Origin: Aneurinibacillus aneurinilyticus ATCC 12856
Lineage (GTDB): Bacteria; Bacillota; Bacilli; Aneurinibacillales; Aneurinibacillaceae
Assembly: GCF_000466385.1 (NCBI RefSeq)
Contig: NZ_KE952827.1
Coordinates: 57,404-121,403, forward strand
Direction: 5' to 3'
DNA: 64,000 bases
The notes beneath the pieces were generated by a model that saw only the letters and a list, made by a program, of their open reading frames with translations, searched no databases and was not told the DNA's origin. The position numbers and the translations under genes are program-made. Of the stretch, positions 16,655 to 26,241 are shown in pieces (position 1 is the first letter of the stretch; the number at the start of each line of letters is the position of its first letter).

Positions 16655-18052
16655 CATCCACTCTTTCCATCGTTCGTACGCCTCTTCGTATGCGCCATCA
16701 GTGTAGTGTAAAAGCCCAGCATACAAGCCGCTTTCCCGAATGCCACCCGCCGCATGACTTGCTGAAAAATGCGGTAGCGCTTCTTCTCGCTTACCCTGAA
16801 GCAAAAGAACCCGTCCTTGCAAATAATGCCCCAGCGTACGCACATGCCCGGCTTCCGCAGCCAGCAAACCATCAACCAACGCCTGCGCTTCCGGGATTCG
16901 CTGCTGCTTAAGCAACGTCTCTACCATTCCCGCCCAGGCCAGCGGCTGGTTATATTTTCGTGCAATACGCTCAAATATACGCCCCGCACGCACATGCTCT
17001 CCCTCATAAAGTAGCATCCATGCATACGAACAGGCATAATCCGGCTGTTCCGGAGCCAGTGTCAAAGCACATTTTAAACAGGAAAGTGCCTGTTCTACCT
17101 GTCCGTTCTGCCATAATGACCAGCCCAGACCATGCCAAACAGAGGGATCATTTCGATAATCAGGCAGCAACTCCCGATAACAACGAGCCGCGTCCGCAAA
17201 TCGCTCCAGTTGTTCGTATGTACAAGCAATCCTTTTACGATGTCTTGCCTGACGTGCAATTCCCTCCGCCCGTCTCAGCAATCTGCAGGCTTCCTCCATC
17301 TGTTTGCTTTTGGCGTGGCTGGCGCCCGCAAGAAGCAACACTTCCACATCATCCTTTTCTTTTTCCAAAAACAAGGCACACACTGCCGCAGCTTCTTTGT
17401 ACCTCCCGAGCTGATATAAGGTTAATGCCTGATTGTATGCTGCATCCGTTAAATCTGGAAATGCAGCAAGAGCATGCTCAAACCAAAGCAATCCTTGTTC
17501 CGCATTGTTTTCCACTGCGGAAATGCAACCCAATGCATTATACGAAGCAGCACGGATAAAAGCATGCTCACACGTTTCACTAAGCAGGCGGAACTGCCGG
17601 TACGCCATGTCCAGTCGTCCTAACATGAAAAAGCCAAAAGCAAGATATAAACGGGCCACAGCAACATCGGGCGCTTCTTCGATTACCTGATTGAACGATT
17701 CGACCGCTTCCCGGTACATAGATAACATAAAATAGCCCTGTCCCCGACGGAATTGGGCAGCTAACGGATATGGCAGATAAATCTCCTGCACGTCTTCTGT
17801 TTCCCCATCCGCTGATTGTAGCTCTGAGGTGCCACAGGATTCCTCATCCTCCATGTTTTCGAACATACGCTGAACTTCCACCAGCTGCTCTTCAAAGTTC
17901 AGCCATTCCTCCACTACCTTATCGCTAATTTGGCGCAATTGCAGAACAGTATGATACAGCTTTGTCTTCTCCTCTTCCTGCGCCATCGCCATGCGTTCCT
18001 TAATCTTCCCGATCCTCTCATTCAACCCGGCAAAATAATAGGACAGTAGCAT
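16643..18052 (-). CDS. Tetratricopeptide-repeat protein, function unknown
   Basis: 469 residues from ATG 18052 (MLLSYYFAGLNERIGKIKER), preceded by AAAGGTGGCGG. Residues 10-75 form a likely coiled coil, followed by an acidic linker and about nine TPR-like helix pairs, for example AQFRRGQGYFMLSMYREAVE and WHGLGWSLWQNGQVEQALSC. No signal peptide or enzymatic domain. TPR arrays usually act as docking scaffolds. It lies between panD and dinG, which are adjacent in B. subtilis, and has its own terminator. A specific role cannot be given. Confidence 0.78.
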   Translation of the reverse strand: MLLSYYFAGLNERIGKIKERMAMAQEEEKTKLYHTVLQLRQISDKVVEEWLNFEEQLVEVQRMFENMEDEESCGTSELQSADGETEDVQEIYLPYPLAAQFRRGQGYFMLSMYREAVESFNQVIEEAPDVAVARLYLAFGFFMLGRLDMAYRQFRLLSETCEHAFIRAASYNALGCISAVENNAEQGLLWFEHALAAFPDLTDAAYNQALTLYQLGRYKEAAAVCALFLEKEKDDVEVLLLAGASHAKSKQMEEACRLLRRAEGIARQARHRKRIACTYEQLERFADAARCYRELLPDYRNDPSVWHGLGWSLWQNGQVEQALSCLKCALTLAPEQPDYACSYAWMLLYEGEHVRAGRIFERIARKYNQPLAWAGMVETLLKQQRIPEAQALVDGLLAAEAGHVRTLGHYLQGRVLLLQGKREEALPHFSASHAAGGIRESGLYAGLLHYTDGAYEEAYERWKEWMPAP

Positions 18053-18180
18053 GCTTCCGCCACCTTTCACGTCAACGGTTATATAGTTTCAGTGTGGCAC
18101 AAAGGCAGGATAATTATAAAAACAAATAAGAAAAAGAAATGTTTGGCATACGTTCCGTTCGTTCTTCAAGTGATACGATC

Positions 18181-18217
18181 AAAAGGAAGGGCAGAACTGT
18201 GTCCCGCCCTTCCTTTT
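18181..18217. terminator. Terminator of panBCD
   Basis: A 12-bp perfect stem AAAAGGAAGGGC/GCCCTTCCTTTT (18181-18192 and 18206-18217) lies 22 bases after the panD stop. T runs exist on both strands. Confidence 0.75.
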
Positions 18218-18238
18218 ACATTTTATTTCGCTTTGTAT

Positions 18239-18622
18239 TCAATAAATCGTAGCGTGAATTTCTTCACCAAGCATTTCGACGATGCGATTATTTTCATCCA
18301 TAATGGCGACTTTCGGCTGGTGTGTTTTGACTTCCTCTTCACTCATCATAGCGTAAGAAATAATGATAACAACATCACCCGGCTGTACAAGGCGAGCCGC
18401 CGCACCGTTGAGACAAATCACACCGCTGCCACGCTCTCCTTCAATTACATATGTTTCCAGACGAGCTCCGTTATTATTATTCACAATCTGCACTTTTTCG
18501 TTGGGCAAAATATCTACCGCATCCATAATATTGCGGTCAATGGTGATGCTTCCAACATAATTCAGATTGGCTTCCGTGACGGTTGCCCGATGGATTTTTG
18601 CTTTCATCATCGTACGGAACAT
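18239..18622 (-). CDS. panD: Aspartate 1-decarboxylase
   Basis: Makes beta-alanine from aspartate for pantothenate. 127 residues, standard length. The proenzyme self-cleaves between Gly24 and Ser25 (NYVGSITID), turning Ser25 into the pyruvoyl group; Lys9, Tyr22 and the conserved [14 protein letters not shown] segment are present. It overlaps panC by 16 bases and is the last gene of panBCD, so beta-alanine and pantoate reach pantothenate synthetase from one transcript. Confidence 0.96.
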   Translation of the reverse strand: MFRTMMKAKIHRATVTEANLNYVGSITIDRNIMDAVDILPNEKVQIVNNNNGARLETYVIEGERGSGVICLNGAAARLVQPGDVVIIISYAMMSEEEVKTHQPKVAIMDENNRIVEMLGEEIHATIY

Positions 18623-19476
18623 GCTGCTTCCTCCTGACTTGCCGCAAGTATAATGTTATCGATAAGGCGTGTATGTCCAAAGCGAACTGCAAGTGCGACA
18701 ATACAATCTCCACGCAGCTCTTCTATCGGCATAAGCCCAGGATAAGTGCGAAGCTCAATATAATCAATGCTTGCCAGCGGGCTTTCTTGGATGACCTTCT
18801 CTATAGCTGTACGCAATGTCTTTACGTTTCGCTCACCTAATCCGACCATACTCTGCACTTGCTGTAAAGCACGCGATAGGACAAGCGCTTGTTCTCTTTC
18901 TTCTGGCGATAAATACACGTTGCGGGAACTGAGGGCAAGCCCGTCTGCCTCGCGTATAATCGGACATGGTACCACTTCTACCGGCATGTTCAAGTCGCGG
19001 ACCATTTGCATCACGACCGCTATTTGCTGTGCATCTTTCATACCAAAAAATGCATAATCCGGTTGTACAATATTGAAGAGCTTAGCCACTACTGTAGTCA
19101 CGCCGTCGAAGTGACCTGGACGGGATGCGCCGCACATCGATTCGGTAATGTCTTGTACGGAAACAGTGGTTTTGCTCCCAGACGGGTACATCTCTTCTAC
19201 CGGCGGAAAAAACAAAATATCCACACCGCGTGATTCGGCAAGATGACTGTCTCTTTCAAGATCACGCGGATAATTCTCCAAATCTTCATGAGGGCCGAAT
19301 TGCAGCGGATTAACAAAAATGCTCATCACAACTACATCAGCTGTCTCTTTCGCCTTATCAACCAAACTTAGATGCCCTTCATGCAAATATCCCATCGTCG
19401 GAACAAATCCGATCGTTTGTGGACGTACTTCTTTTAGGGAAGCGCGTAGCTCTTGAATGGAGGAAACCGTTCTCAT
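18607..19476 (-). CDS. panC: Pantothenate synthetase (pantoate--beta-alanine ligase)
   Basis: Joins pantoate and beta-alanine with ATP. 289 residues. The nucleotidyltransferase HxGH-like motif is HEGH (32-35, in [13 protein letters not shown]); the KMSKS-like loop is [10 protein letters not shown]. Also conserved: [18 protein letters not shown] and FFGMKDAQQ. It overlaps panB by 4 bases (ATGA type) and panD by 16, implying coupled translation. Confidence 0.96.
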   Translation of the reverse strand: MRTVSSIQELRASLKEVRPQTIGFVPTMGYLHEGHLSLVDKAKETADVVVMSIFVNPLQFGPHEDLENYPRDLERDSHLAESRGVDILFFPPVEEMYPSGSKTTVSVQDITESMCGASRPGHFDGVTTVVAKLFNIVQPDYAFFGMKDAQQIAVVMQMVRDLNMPVEVVPCPIIREADGLALSSRNVYLSPEEREQALVLSRALQQVQSMVGLGERNVKTLRTAIEKVIQESPLASIDYIELRTYPGLMPIEELRGDCIVALAVRFGHTRLIDNIILAASQEEAACSVR

Positions 19477-20336
19477 ATTTTGACACCTTCTCCGTATAAT
19501 CTCTCCAACATTTCTTCCTTCATCGTAAAAGTATGTTCATCCTGCGGAAACGCCCCGCACCGCACCTCACCTGCATACTGTGTAATCGCCTGTTTGATTA
19601 GGCTACCGGCATCCCCATATTTCTTGACGAACTTCGGCACATGCTCACTGCCATAAGACAGTATATCGTGGTATACCAATACTTGCCCGTCACAACCAGC
19701 ACCAGCGCCAATGCCAATGGTCGGGATAGAAAGCCTGTGTGACATGAGTTCTGCCAACTGCTTGGGTACGCATTCCATCACAAGGGCGAACGCACCCGCT
19801 TCTTCAAGCGCCAAGGCATCGTCAAGCAGTTTTTGTGCAGCTTCCGGCGTTTTTCCCTGTACTTTGTAGCCTCCCAGTTGATGAACGGATTGTGGCGTTA
19901 GCCCGATATGTCCCACTACCGGGATACCTGCCTGCGTACAGCGGCGCACAAGCGGTACAAGCTCTGCTCCTCCTTCAATTTTAACTGCTTTCGCTAATCC
20001 TTCCTGCATGATACGTCCAGCATTCCGCAATGCTTCTTCAACCGTGCCATGATAAGTAAGAAACGGCATGTCCGTAACAACAAACGCACGCTTGGCCCCT
20101 CGCGTAACCGCTTTCGTATGATGGATCATGTCTTCGAGAGTCACAGGCACCGTCGACTCATAACCAAGCACCACCATACCGAGTGAATCTCCGACGAGAA
20201 TCATATCAATGCCGGCTTCGTCAGCTAATTTGGCAGACGGATAATCATACGCAGTCAACATGACAATGCGCTGGCCTTCCCGTTTCATTTCTTTTATAGA
20301 TGCGGTCGTAATTGGTGAATTTCCTGCCATTTTCAT
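19473..20336 (-). CDS. panB: 3-methyl-2-oxobutanoate (ketopantoate) hydroxymethyltransferase
   Basis: First committed step of pantothenate synthesis, adding a hydroxymethyl group from methylene-tetrahydrofolate to 2-oxoisovalerate. 287 residues, TIM-barrel. Metal/ligand residues include Asp50 in LVGDSLGMV; also [20 protein letters not shown] and [22 protein letters not shown] precedes ATG. The 250-base leader upstream carries structured RNA and a terminator, so panBCD is probably controlled by attenuation. Confidence 0.96.
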   Translation of the reverse strand: MKMAGNSPITTASIKEMKREGQRIVMLTAYDYPSAKLADEAGIDMILVGDSLGMVVLGYESTVPVTLEDMIHHTKAVTRGAKRAFVVTDMPFLTYHGTVEEALRNAGRIMQEGLAKAVKIEGGAELVPLVRRCTQAGIPVVGHIGLTPQSVHQLGGYKVQGKTPEAAQKLLDDALALEEAGAFALVMECVPKQLAELMSHRLSIPTIGIGAGAGCDGQVLVYHDILSYGSEHVPKFVKKYGDAGSLIKQAITQYAGEVRCGAFPQDEHTFTMKEEMLERLYGEGVKI

Positions 20337-20389
20337 TCCTCCCTGACGCTTTGAGCGATTTGGTAAGAATAAGGCTCGTTAAAGGCATA

Positions 20390-20420
20390 TAAAAAACGCC
20401 TTCAACAGAGAAGAAGGCGT
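20390..20420 (-). terminator. Intrinsic terminator in the panB leader (attenuator)
   Basis: Minus strand ACGCCTTC-N9-GAAGGCGT (20420-20413 and 20403-20396) followed directly by TTTTTT. It ends 54 bases before the panB start, downstream of the leader promoter, so it must be read through for panBCD expression. ACAGAGGG at 20475-20468 could pair with TTCTCTGT of the loop region (20412-20405), a possible competing fold. Confidence 0.75.
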
Positions 20421-20506
20421 ACGGAAACCATGATTGAATACGAGATCAAATCTGGTAACAACTTATTCCCTCTGTCTCGGTCCTCATCGGCTCAGAGCAG
20501 ATTTTT

Positions 20507-20589
20507 GATATTGTACCGTTCAGCAATGGCAACAAAATAAATATTCGGGTGTCCTGGTACCGTTCCATACGGATACAGCCCTGACACCC
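20507..20589 (-). ncRNA. Tandem hairpins in the panB leader, candidate pan RNA motif
   Basis: Directly after the promoter come two adjacent hairpins. The first (20589-20547) is closed by GGGTGTC/GACACCC; the second (20546-20507) by GAATATT/AATATC, where one A is bulged. Both have inner halves of the same type: GTATCC... and GTTGCC..., each with the shared 3' half GAACGGTAC. The known pan RNA motif is a stem with conserved bulged adenosines, found upstream of panB operons and often in tandem. Position, tandem arrangement and bulge agree; I could not check the base-by-base consensus. Confidence 0.6.
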
Positions 20590-20591
20590 TC

Positions 20592-20621
20592 ATTATAAAG
20601 GCAAAAATAACACCTGGGCAA
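20592..20621 (-). promoter_or_regulatory. Promoter of the panBCD leader
   Basis: Minus strand TTGCCC (20621-20616), 18-base spacer, TATAAT (20597-20592). Transcription would begin near 20585, inside or just before the first leader hairpin. Confidence 0.6.
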
Positions 20622-20661
20622 TCTTTTTGTACACTTCTCCTGAAAAACAGGAGCGAAGAGT

Positions 20662-20777
20662 ATGTTCAAAAAGGGGGACAAACAGAGCCGTGAAGTTCAA
20701 GGCACGGCAATCCCGAGCAGCGGAGAGGCAGCACAACGTAGAAATCCGTAGATTTGTTTCCAGGAATTTTTGAACAT
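20662..20777. repeat. Element bounded by an 11-bp perfect inverted repeat after birA
   Basis: ATGTTCAAAAA (20662-20672) and TTTTTGAACAT (20767-20777) enclose 94 bases that carry no gene. The inside is GC-richer than the flanks and has its own short inverted repeats (GCCGTG/CACGGC near 20687-20707, and ATCCGTAGAT). This looks like a small non-coding dispersed repeat or MITE-like unit; it may also end birA transcripts. The rest of the 20337-20782 gap is the panB leader. Confidence 0.45.
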
Positions 20778-20782
20778 CCTTT

Positions 20783-21760
20783 TTACGCATGAATTTCTAC
20801 GTCTGCGGAGTATACCTTTGTTACAGCGCCGTCCTCCTGACGTACCAACAACACGCCTGCATCATCAATTCCTTCTGCATACCCTGAAAGAGAGCCTTGC
20901 AGCGTACGAATTGTTACCTTTTTACCAATCGTAATAGCGCAGCGCTCCCACCGTTCCTTCACCGGGGCAAACCCTTGTGCAAGATACAATTCATATAGCT
21001 CTTCTAGTCGGAACAGGATTTGCTGAATAATCGGCACGCGCCGTAAAGCTTCGCCCTTCGCAATTCGCAGTGATGTCGCAACATCACGTACTTCATCCGG
21101 AAATTGCTCCGGTAGCGTATTTACATTTAACCCCATTCCGATAATAAGAAAATGAATACGGTCCGATTCCGCATTCAGCTCGGTCAGAATACCACATACT
21201 TTCTTTCTATCAATCAAAATATCATTCGGCCATTTAATCTGAGCATCAATTCCACAGAACTCACGAAAAGTTTCAACAATGGCGACCGCTGTCAGCAGCG
21301 TTAGCTGCGGACATTTTTGCAACTCTAATGTAGGGCGAAGCAGCAAGCTCATTGAAATGCCCGCTCCGGGCGGCGAATGCCACACACGGCCTAACCGCCC
21401 TTTGCCTCCGATCTGCTCATCCGTGACAACCAGCGTTCCTTCAGGGGCCCCCGCCTTAGCCAGTTCTTGACACTTATTCTGGGTAGAATCTATCGTTGCA
21501 TAATAATGTACATAATGTCCAAGCCGGCGTGTCATAAGACCTGCCTTAATCTCCTCGGCAAGCATAATGTCCGGGGTCGAAACCAATCGATATCCAGAAC
21601 GGCGGACGGCATCGAATACGTATCCCTCTTCTCTCAGCTCTTCGATATGCTTCCAAATGGCGGTGCGGGAGACACCAAGCCTGCGGCTGATTTCCTCCCC
21701 CGACAAAAAATCTCCTTCCGCCTGTTTAAACATTTGCAACAAACTCTCACGTATCTTCAT
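20783..21760 (-). CDS. birA: Biotin--protein ligase / biotin operon repressor
   Basis: Attaches biotin to carboxyl-carrier proteins via biotinyl-AMP and, with its N-terminal helix-turn-helix (about 21-44, SGEEISRRLGVSRTAIWKHI), represses biotin genes. 325 residues. The ligase signature GGKGRLGR is at 118-125 and KWPND follows (IKWPNDILIDRKKVCG). The C-terminal SH3-like domain starts near 270. It overlaps cca by 14 bases; the order cca-birA-panB is conserved in Bacillales. Confidence 0.95.
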   Translation of the reverse strand: MKIRESLLQMFKQAEGDFLSGEEISRRLGVSRTAIWKHIEELREEGYVFDAVRRSGYRLVSTPDIMLAEEIKAGLMTRRLGHYVHYYATIDSTQNKCQELAKAGAPEGTLVVTDEQIGGKGRLGRVWHSPPGAGISMSLLLRPTLELQKCPQLTLLTAVAIVETFREFCGIDAQIKWPNDILIDRKKVCGILTELNAESDRIHFLIIGMGLNVNTLPEQFPDEVRDVATSLRIAKGEALRRVPIIQQILFRLEELYELYLAQGFAPVKERWERCAITIGKKVTIRTLQGSLSGYAEGIDDAGVLLVRQEDGAVTKVYSADVEIHA

Positions 21761-22967
21761 TCAATATCATCCTCGCTCGAAGTAATAACGCCTGCCGCTC
21801 ATTTTCTATCCGTTCTTCGTTTACTTCCAGCGCAAGCGTAAGCAACAAATCGCGAATCCATGGACCGCCTTTACGATTCATCTCTGTTTGCAACTCTGCA
21901 CCGTTTACAGCTAAATCCTGCAGCACCTTTATACGCATGGATTCATATAGCCGCTCTATCTCCTTTGCCGTCGTTTCATTCTCATATATAATTGCATATA
22001 ACGATGCAGCTTCATATAGCGCTTCGAATCCATGTTCCAGTATCCAGCGCATCCGCTCACCCGCTGTATGAGAATTATGCAGTTTCCTTGCTATATTCGT
22101 TATCTGCTGGCATGCTCTAATTACTTTCTTCTCGCAGCGCAGTGCACGCAGAATCCTCTCTACCTCTGTTTCCCGATTACAAATAAGAAACAGATAAGCC
22201 CATCGCGGTACGACTCCATTCACTGCGCATATTTGTTTTTGTTCTTTATCTGTAAGATCATATTTATCCTCAAACAGTTGACAGAAGCCTGGCATTGCAG
22301 AAGCGAGCCCTGTATGCAGTATGCCCGTTACGATCCGCTCCGGATATGGACCGTCAAGCGCCTTGTTCCATTCAGAGCTAATCCTCTCAACCGCTACATA
22401 ATGAATATCTTGCGCATGCCTTCGTATTGCTTCATATGTATAAGGATCGATGGAAAAGCCAAGTTGGCTTGCAAAGCGCAAACAGCGCAGCATACGTAAT
22501 GCATCTTCGGCAAACCTCTCGTCTGCCTTGCCCACCGCGCGTACGATGCGGTCATGCAAATCTTGCCTCCCACCAAACGGATCTACTACATCTCCACGCA
22601 AATCCAATGCCATCGCGTTTATCGTAAAATCACGGCGTGCCAGATCCTCAGCAATATCGCTTACGAATCGAACTTCATCCGGCCGGCGATGATCAGCATA
22701 CCCTGCTTCTGTACGAAAGGTCGTTACTTCCAGCGGTACGCCGTCCTGAAGCACAGTAACCGTTCCATGGGCAAGCCCTGTCGGTATTGTTCTGGCAAAC
22801 AAAGCTACTACTTCATCCGGCCTGGCAGAAGTCGCAATATCAAGGTCATGCACCGGTCGTCCAAGCAACGTATCTCGCACGTACCCTCCAACAAAATATG
22901 CTGTATATCCGGCTTTCTCCAGCACGTATAACACTTGCTTTCCTGCTTCAAGTATATGGCTCGGCAT
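21747..22967 (-). CDS. cca: CCA tRNA nucleotidyltransferase
   Basis: Adds or repairs the 3' CCA end of tRNAs. Class II polymerase-beta-type enzyme: GGYVRD (about 27-32) and the catalytic DLD (about 41-43) in the head, RRDFTINAMALD and LRCLRFASQLGF in the neck. About 406 residues from ATG 22967, which overlaps the bshA stop as TGATG; GTG 22982 or 22970 would give slightly longer forms. A GGAGGC site lies 13-16 bases upstream. It is in the bshA-cca-birA run. Confidence 0.93.
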   Translation of the reverse strand: MPSHILEAGKQVLYVLEKAGYTAYFVGGYVRDTLLGRPVHDLDIATSARPDEVVALFARTIPTGLAHGTVTVLQDGVPLEVTTFRTEAGYADHRRPDEVRFVSDIAEDLARRDFTINAMALDLRGDVVDPFGGRQDLHDRIVRAVGKADERFAEDALRMLRCLRFASQLGFSIDPYTYEAIRRHAQDIHYVAVERISSEWNKALDGPYPERIVTGILHTGLASAMPGFCQLFEDKYDLTDKEQKQICAVNGVVPRWAYLFLICNRETEVERILRALRCEKKVIRACQQITNIARKLHNSHTAGERMRWILEHGFEALYEAASLYAIIYENETTAKEIERLYESMRIKVLQDLAVNGAELQTEMNRKGGPWIRDLLLTLALEVNEERIENERQALLLRARMILNEDT

Positions 22968-24109
22968 CACGGCTTGGAGCACGCCTCCGTTTCTTCGGTT
23001 AGTACACGTCGGTAAATCTCCTCATACTGCCGTGTAATATCCTTATGACAGAACGTATGATATGCGCGCTCAATGGCCTGACGGGAAAAGCGTTCATACA
23101 TGACAGGATCGGAAATCAGCTCAATCGCTTTGTCGCCCATACCATCCACATCACCAATCGGAAGAACAAAACCGGTCTCCCCATCTTTAACCACTTCCGG
23201 CAATCCCCCGGCATCGCTAGCGATGACTGGCTTGCCGCACGCCATCGCCTCTAGTGCCACCAGACCGAAACTCTCCTGGGCGGACGGCAGCAGCATAACA
23301 TCTGCCATTGATAACACGCAGGCAATATCCTCCTGCTTACCAAGAAAAATCACATCTTCCAAAAGACCAAGCTCAGCTGCCAGCTCCCGAACTATCGGCA
23401 ACTCAGGTCCCTCCCCAATCATCAATAGCTTGGCTGGTATACGCTGTTTAATACGATGGAAGATTCGCACGACGTCGTCCGTACGTTTTACGCTGCGAAA
23501 GTTAGAGATATGGATAAATACCTTCTCTTTATTTGGTGCATATTCCTCACGAACATCACACATATCGCGTGGATAATACTCCCGTTTATCAATGAAGTTA
23601 TAGACCAAGTCAATCGGCTTTTCAATTTGCAACACTTCCCGCGTTTGGTTGATTAAGCTTTGCGACACGGCTGTTACTGCATCACTATGTTCAATACCAA
23701 AGCGAATAATATCCTTTAACGTATGATCATATCCAAGCACAGTAATATCTGTTCCATGAAGAGTAGTCACCACTTTCAAGCGATCTCCTACCATCTTCTT
23801 AGCTAAATATGCAGAAATTGCATGCGGAACTGCATAGTGCACATGCAATACATCCAGATTTTCAGTCTGTGCAACCTGGGCCATCCGGCTTGCCAGTGTC
23901 AAATCGTACGGGGGATATTGAAATACCGAGTAACTATTTACATCTACTTCATGAAAATAAATGTTTCTGTAATATTTACCAAGACGAAATGGCATACCCG
24001 ACGTAATAAAATGTACAGTGTGCCCTCTTTCTGCCAACAACTTGCCTAATTCCGTCGCTACAACGCCGGAACCGCCCACAGAAGGGTAGCATGTAATTCC
24101 GATTTTCAT
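22967..24109 (-). CDS. bshA: N-acetyl-alpha-D-glucosaminyl L-malate synthase (bacillithiol step 1)
   Basis: GT4-family glycosyltransferase joining UDP-GlcNAc to L-malate. 380 residues, two Rossmann domains. Visible: MKIGITCYPSVGGSGVVATELGK (UDP/acceptor loop, GGSG), VVTTLHGTDITVLG, HISNFRSVKR, and the retaining-GT E-x7-E region PSAQESFGLVALEAMACGKPV. It lies after bshB1 with a 16-base gap, so the first two bacillithiol steps are co-transcribed; bshC is not in the window. Confidence 0.95.
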   Translation of the reverse strand: MKIGITCYPSVGGSGVVATELGKLLAERGHTVHFITSGMPFRLGKYYRNIYFHEVDVNSYSVFQYPPYDLTLASRMAQVAQTENLDVLHVHYAVPHAISAYLAKKMVGDRLKVVTTLHGTDITVLGYDHTLKDIIRFGIEHSDAVTAVSQSLINQTREVLQIEKPIDLVYNFIDKREYYPRDMCDVREEYAPNKEKVFIHISNFRSVKRTDDVVRIFHRIKQRIPAKLLMIGEGPELPIVRELAAELGLLEDVIFLGKQEDIACVLSMADVMLLPSAQESFGLVALEAMACGKPVIASDAGGLPEVVKDGETGFVLPIGDVDGMGDKAIELISDPVMYERFSRQAIERAYHTFCHKDITRQYEEIYRRVLTEETEACSKP

Positions 24110-24125
24110 CGTTCATTCCCTCTCA

Positions 24126-24842
24126 TTATAGGAAGTCTTTCAATAACAATGGTGTATGGCTGACAAACCCTTCGGCATATGCTACACCAGCGGATTGGCC
24201 AAATACGTATTCTCTGGCACGTACCCGCTCCAAATACCCTTGCGTTAAAGGGGTGGCTACCGATCCGGGTTCCATCTCAAACTGTGAGCGATAAGCGCCA
24301 AGTGCCGCCATCTTTACGTCCATCTCTTCGCTAATATCCACTAAAAATTGCGGTTCAGTCTGTCCATTAATAAAGTAGGCAAGCACATGCTCTACCCTAT
24401 GTGCAGTCAGTATGTCTTGCTCATTCGTTTCATATTTACGGATTTTGGCATTAAATACAGCTTCACGGACCAGTACACTGCACATGCCATGATCCGGATG
24501 CCTATCCTCCCAATATGGCATCAATACGATACGCGGCCGATATAAACGAATCGTATGCGCAATGACTTGAATCTGCTCTTGAACCGGCATAAGTCCTCTA
24601 TCCGGAAGACCCAGATTAAGCCGAGTATGCAATCCGAGCAGGCTGGTAGCCTCGTTCGCCTCCTGCTGACGCCTCTCTACGTTTCCATTGGATGACATTT
24701 CGGCATACGTCAAATCACAAATGCCTATTTTTTTTCCCTGCTTCACCCATTTGTGCAGCAAGCCGCCGGCACCGATTTCCACATCATCCGGATGTGCGCC
24801 GAAGGCTAACGCATGCAAAGGCTCTGGCCTATGATCCGTCAT
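24126..24842 (-). CDS. bshB1: Bacillithiol pathway deacetylase BshB1
   Basis: Zinc-dependent LmbE-family hydrolase that removes the acetyl group from GlcNAc-malate. 238 residues. The zinc/catalytic motif HPDD is at 17-20 ([13 protein letters not shown]) and the later RHPDHG segment supplies another zinc ligand ([11 protein letters not shown]). It overlaps mgsA by 4 bases. Placement before bshA favours BshB1 over other LmbE enzymes. Confidence 0.94.
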   Translation of the reverse strand: MTDHRPEPLHALAFGAHPDDVEIGAGGLLHKWVKQGKKIGICDLTYAEMSSNGNVERRQQEANEATSLLGLHTRLNLGLPDRGLMPVQEQIQVIAHTIRLYRPRIVLMPYWEDRHPDHGMCSVLVREAVFNAKIRKYETNEQDILTAHRVEHVLAYFINGQTEPQFLVDISEEMDVKMAALGAYRSQFEMEPGSVATPLTQGYLERVRAREYVFGQSAGVAYAEGFVSHTPLLLKDFL

Positions 24843-25258
24843 GCGAGATCCTCTCCTTTATATTTATGAACCGTCTCCCGCCAGGAAAAATTACCTCGTT
24901 CCAGCGCATGAATTAGCATCTCTGCGGTCGCAATGTTAGTTGCAAGCGGAATGCTGTGAACATCGCATAGCCGTAGCAACGCAGTAACATCAGGCTCGTG
25001 CGGCTGCGCGGTCAACGGATCACGCAAAAAAATGACAAGATCCATCTGATCCTGGGCAATTAGCGCGCCGATTTGCTGGTCGCCGCCCATTGGTCCGGAT
25101 AGCACTCGCTGAATATGCAGCCCTGTCGCATCCATAATTTTTGTTCCTGTTGTGCCGGTCGCATATATGGTGTGCTTATTCAGCGTATCGCGGTAAGCTA
25201 TTGTAAAGTTAACCATCTCGTTTTTCTTATTGTCATGGGCGATTAACGCAATATTCAT
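24839..25258 (-). CDS. mgsA: Methylglyoxal synthase
   Basis: Converts dihydroxyacetone phosphate to methylglyoxal and phosphate, a bypass used when phosphorylated sugars build up. 139 residues. Phosphate-binding TGTTGTKI and the catalytic Asp60 in [11 protein letters not shown] are present, as is [16 protein letters not shown]. It lies in dapB-mgsA-bshB1-bshA, the B. subtilis order. Methylglyoxal is detoxified with bacillithiol, whose genes follow. Confidence 0.96.
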   Translation of the reverse strand: MNIALIAHDNKKNEMVNFTIAYRDTLNKHTIYATGTTGTKIMDATGLHIQRVLSGPMGGDQQIGALIAQDQMDLVIFLRDPLTAQPHEPDVTALLRLCDVHSIPLATNIATAEMLIHALERGNFSWRETVHKYKGEDLA

Positions 25259-25271
25259 ACGGGATCCCCTC

Positions 25272-26072
25272 TTATACCATAATATTTTCCAGACCGTATA
25301 TCAGACCGGTATGTTCCATGACTTTCTTAATGGCAAGGTTAACACCAGGCATAAACGACTCACGGTTAATAGAATCATGGCGAATGGTCAACGTCTGCCC
25401 TACCGCTCCAAAAATGACTTCCTGATGGGCTACAAGACCCGGCAGACGAACACTATGGATACGGAACCCGTTATAATAACCTCCACGGGCACCTTCAATC
25501 GTTTCCTTCTCTTCCGGGTGTCCTTGCCTTAGTTCTTGACGCGCTGCCTGAATCATTTCTGCTGTCTTGACTGCTGTGCCGGATGGAGCATCAAGCTTCT
25601 GATCATGGTGCTGCTCAATAATTTCAACATGCGGCATATATTTGGCTGCTTCCTGTGCGAATTTCATCATTAATACTGCTCCAATAGCAAAATTGGGCGC
25701 AATGATAGCACCGATACCTTGTGTCCGGCATAGCCTGTCTAACTCTTCAATATCTTCCGGCGTAAATCCGGTTGTACCGACTACAGGACGAACCCCGGCT
25801 TCGATCGCCGTTACCATATTTTGTTTCACTACATGCGGAGTTGTAAAATCCACTAATACATCCGGTCGATACGTCTCTAGAGCCTGTCTTACATCCGGCA
25901 CAAAAGGAGCTGACAAGGCACCCAGCCCAAGTATATCACCTACGTCTTCTCCATTGTATTTCGGATCAACTCCGCAAACAAATTGCAGTGTTTCATCCTT
26001 CATAAGCATTTTTACCGCTTCCGATCCCATCCGGCCACGCGGGCCAGCTATCGCTACGCGAATTTTTTCCAT
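25272..26072 (-). CDS. dapB: 4-hydroxy-tetrahydrodipicolinate reductase
   Basis: Second step of the diaminopimelate/lysine branch, also needed for spore dipicolinate. 266 residues. NAD(P)-binding [10 protein letters not shown] at the N-terminus; signature [18 protein letters not shown] with catalytic His and Lys. A 169-base stretch before it (26073-26241) holds no gene; no clear promoter was made out there. Confidence 0.96.
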   Translation of the reverse strand: MEKIRVAIAGPRGRMGSEAVKMLMKDETLQFVCGVDPKYNGEDVGDILGLGALSAPFVPDVRQALETYRPDVLVDFTTPHVVKQNMVTAIEAGVRPVVGTTGFTPEDIEELDRLCRTQGIGAIIAPNFAIGAVLMMKFAQEAAKYMPHVEIIEQHHDQKLDAPSGTAVKTAEMIQAARQELRQGHPEEKETIEGARGGYYNGFRIHSVRLPGLVAHQEVIFGAVGQTLTIRHDSINRESFMPGVNLAIKKVMEHTGLIYGLENIMV

Positions 26073-26241
26073 TGTTATGTCTCCCCCTTCTTTTTTCTCT
26101 GCTATTACTTTTTCCCGACAACGTGTAAGTAGTGTTTTTGCTTCGTTGAATTCGGGTCAAGACATACTATCCAATTTTCCCCTGTGGCCATTGGCTTACA
26201 TTCTGGTTTTGCTCATTGTATACAATATATGTACTCGCCAT

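Noticed and set aside
20547..20589. GGTACC-containing leader as a T-box
   Set aside because: The T-box core has a longer conserved sequence and stem I/specifier structure, not seen; the gene downstream is not amino-acid or tRNA related. Tandem pan hairpins explain it better.
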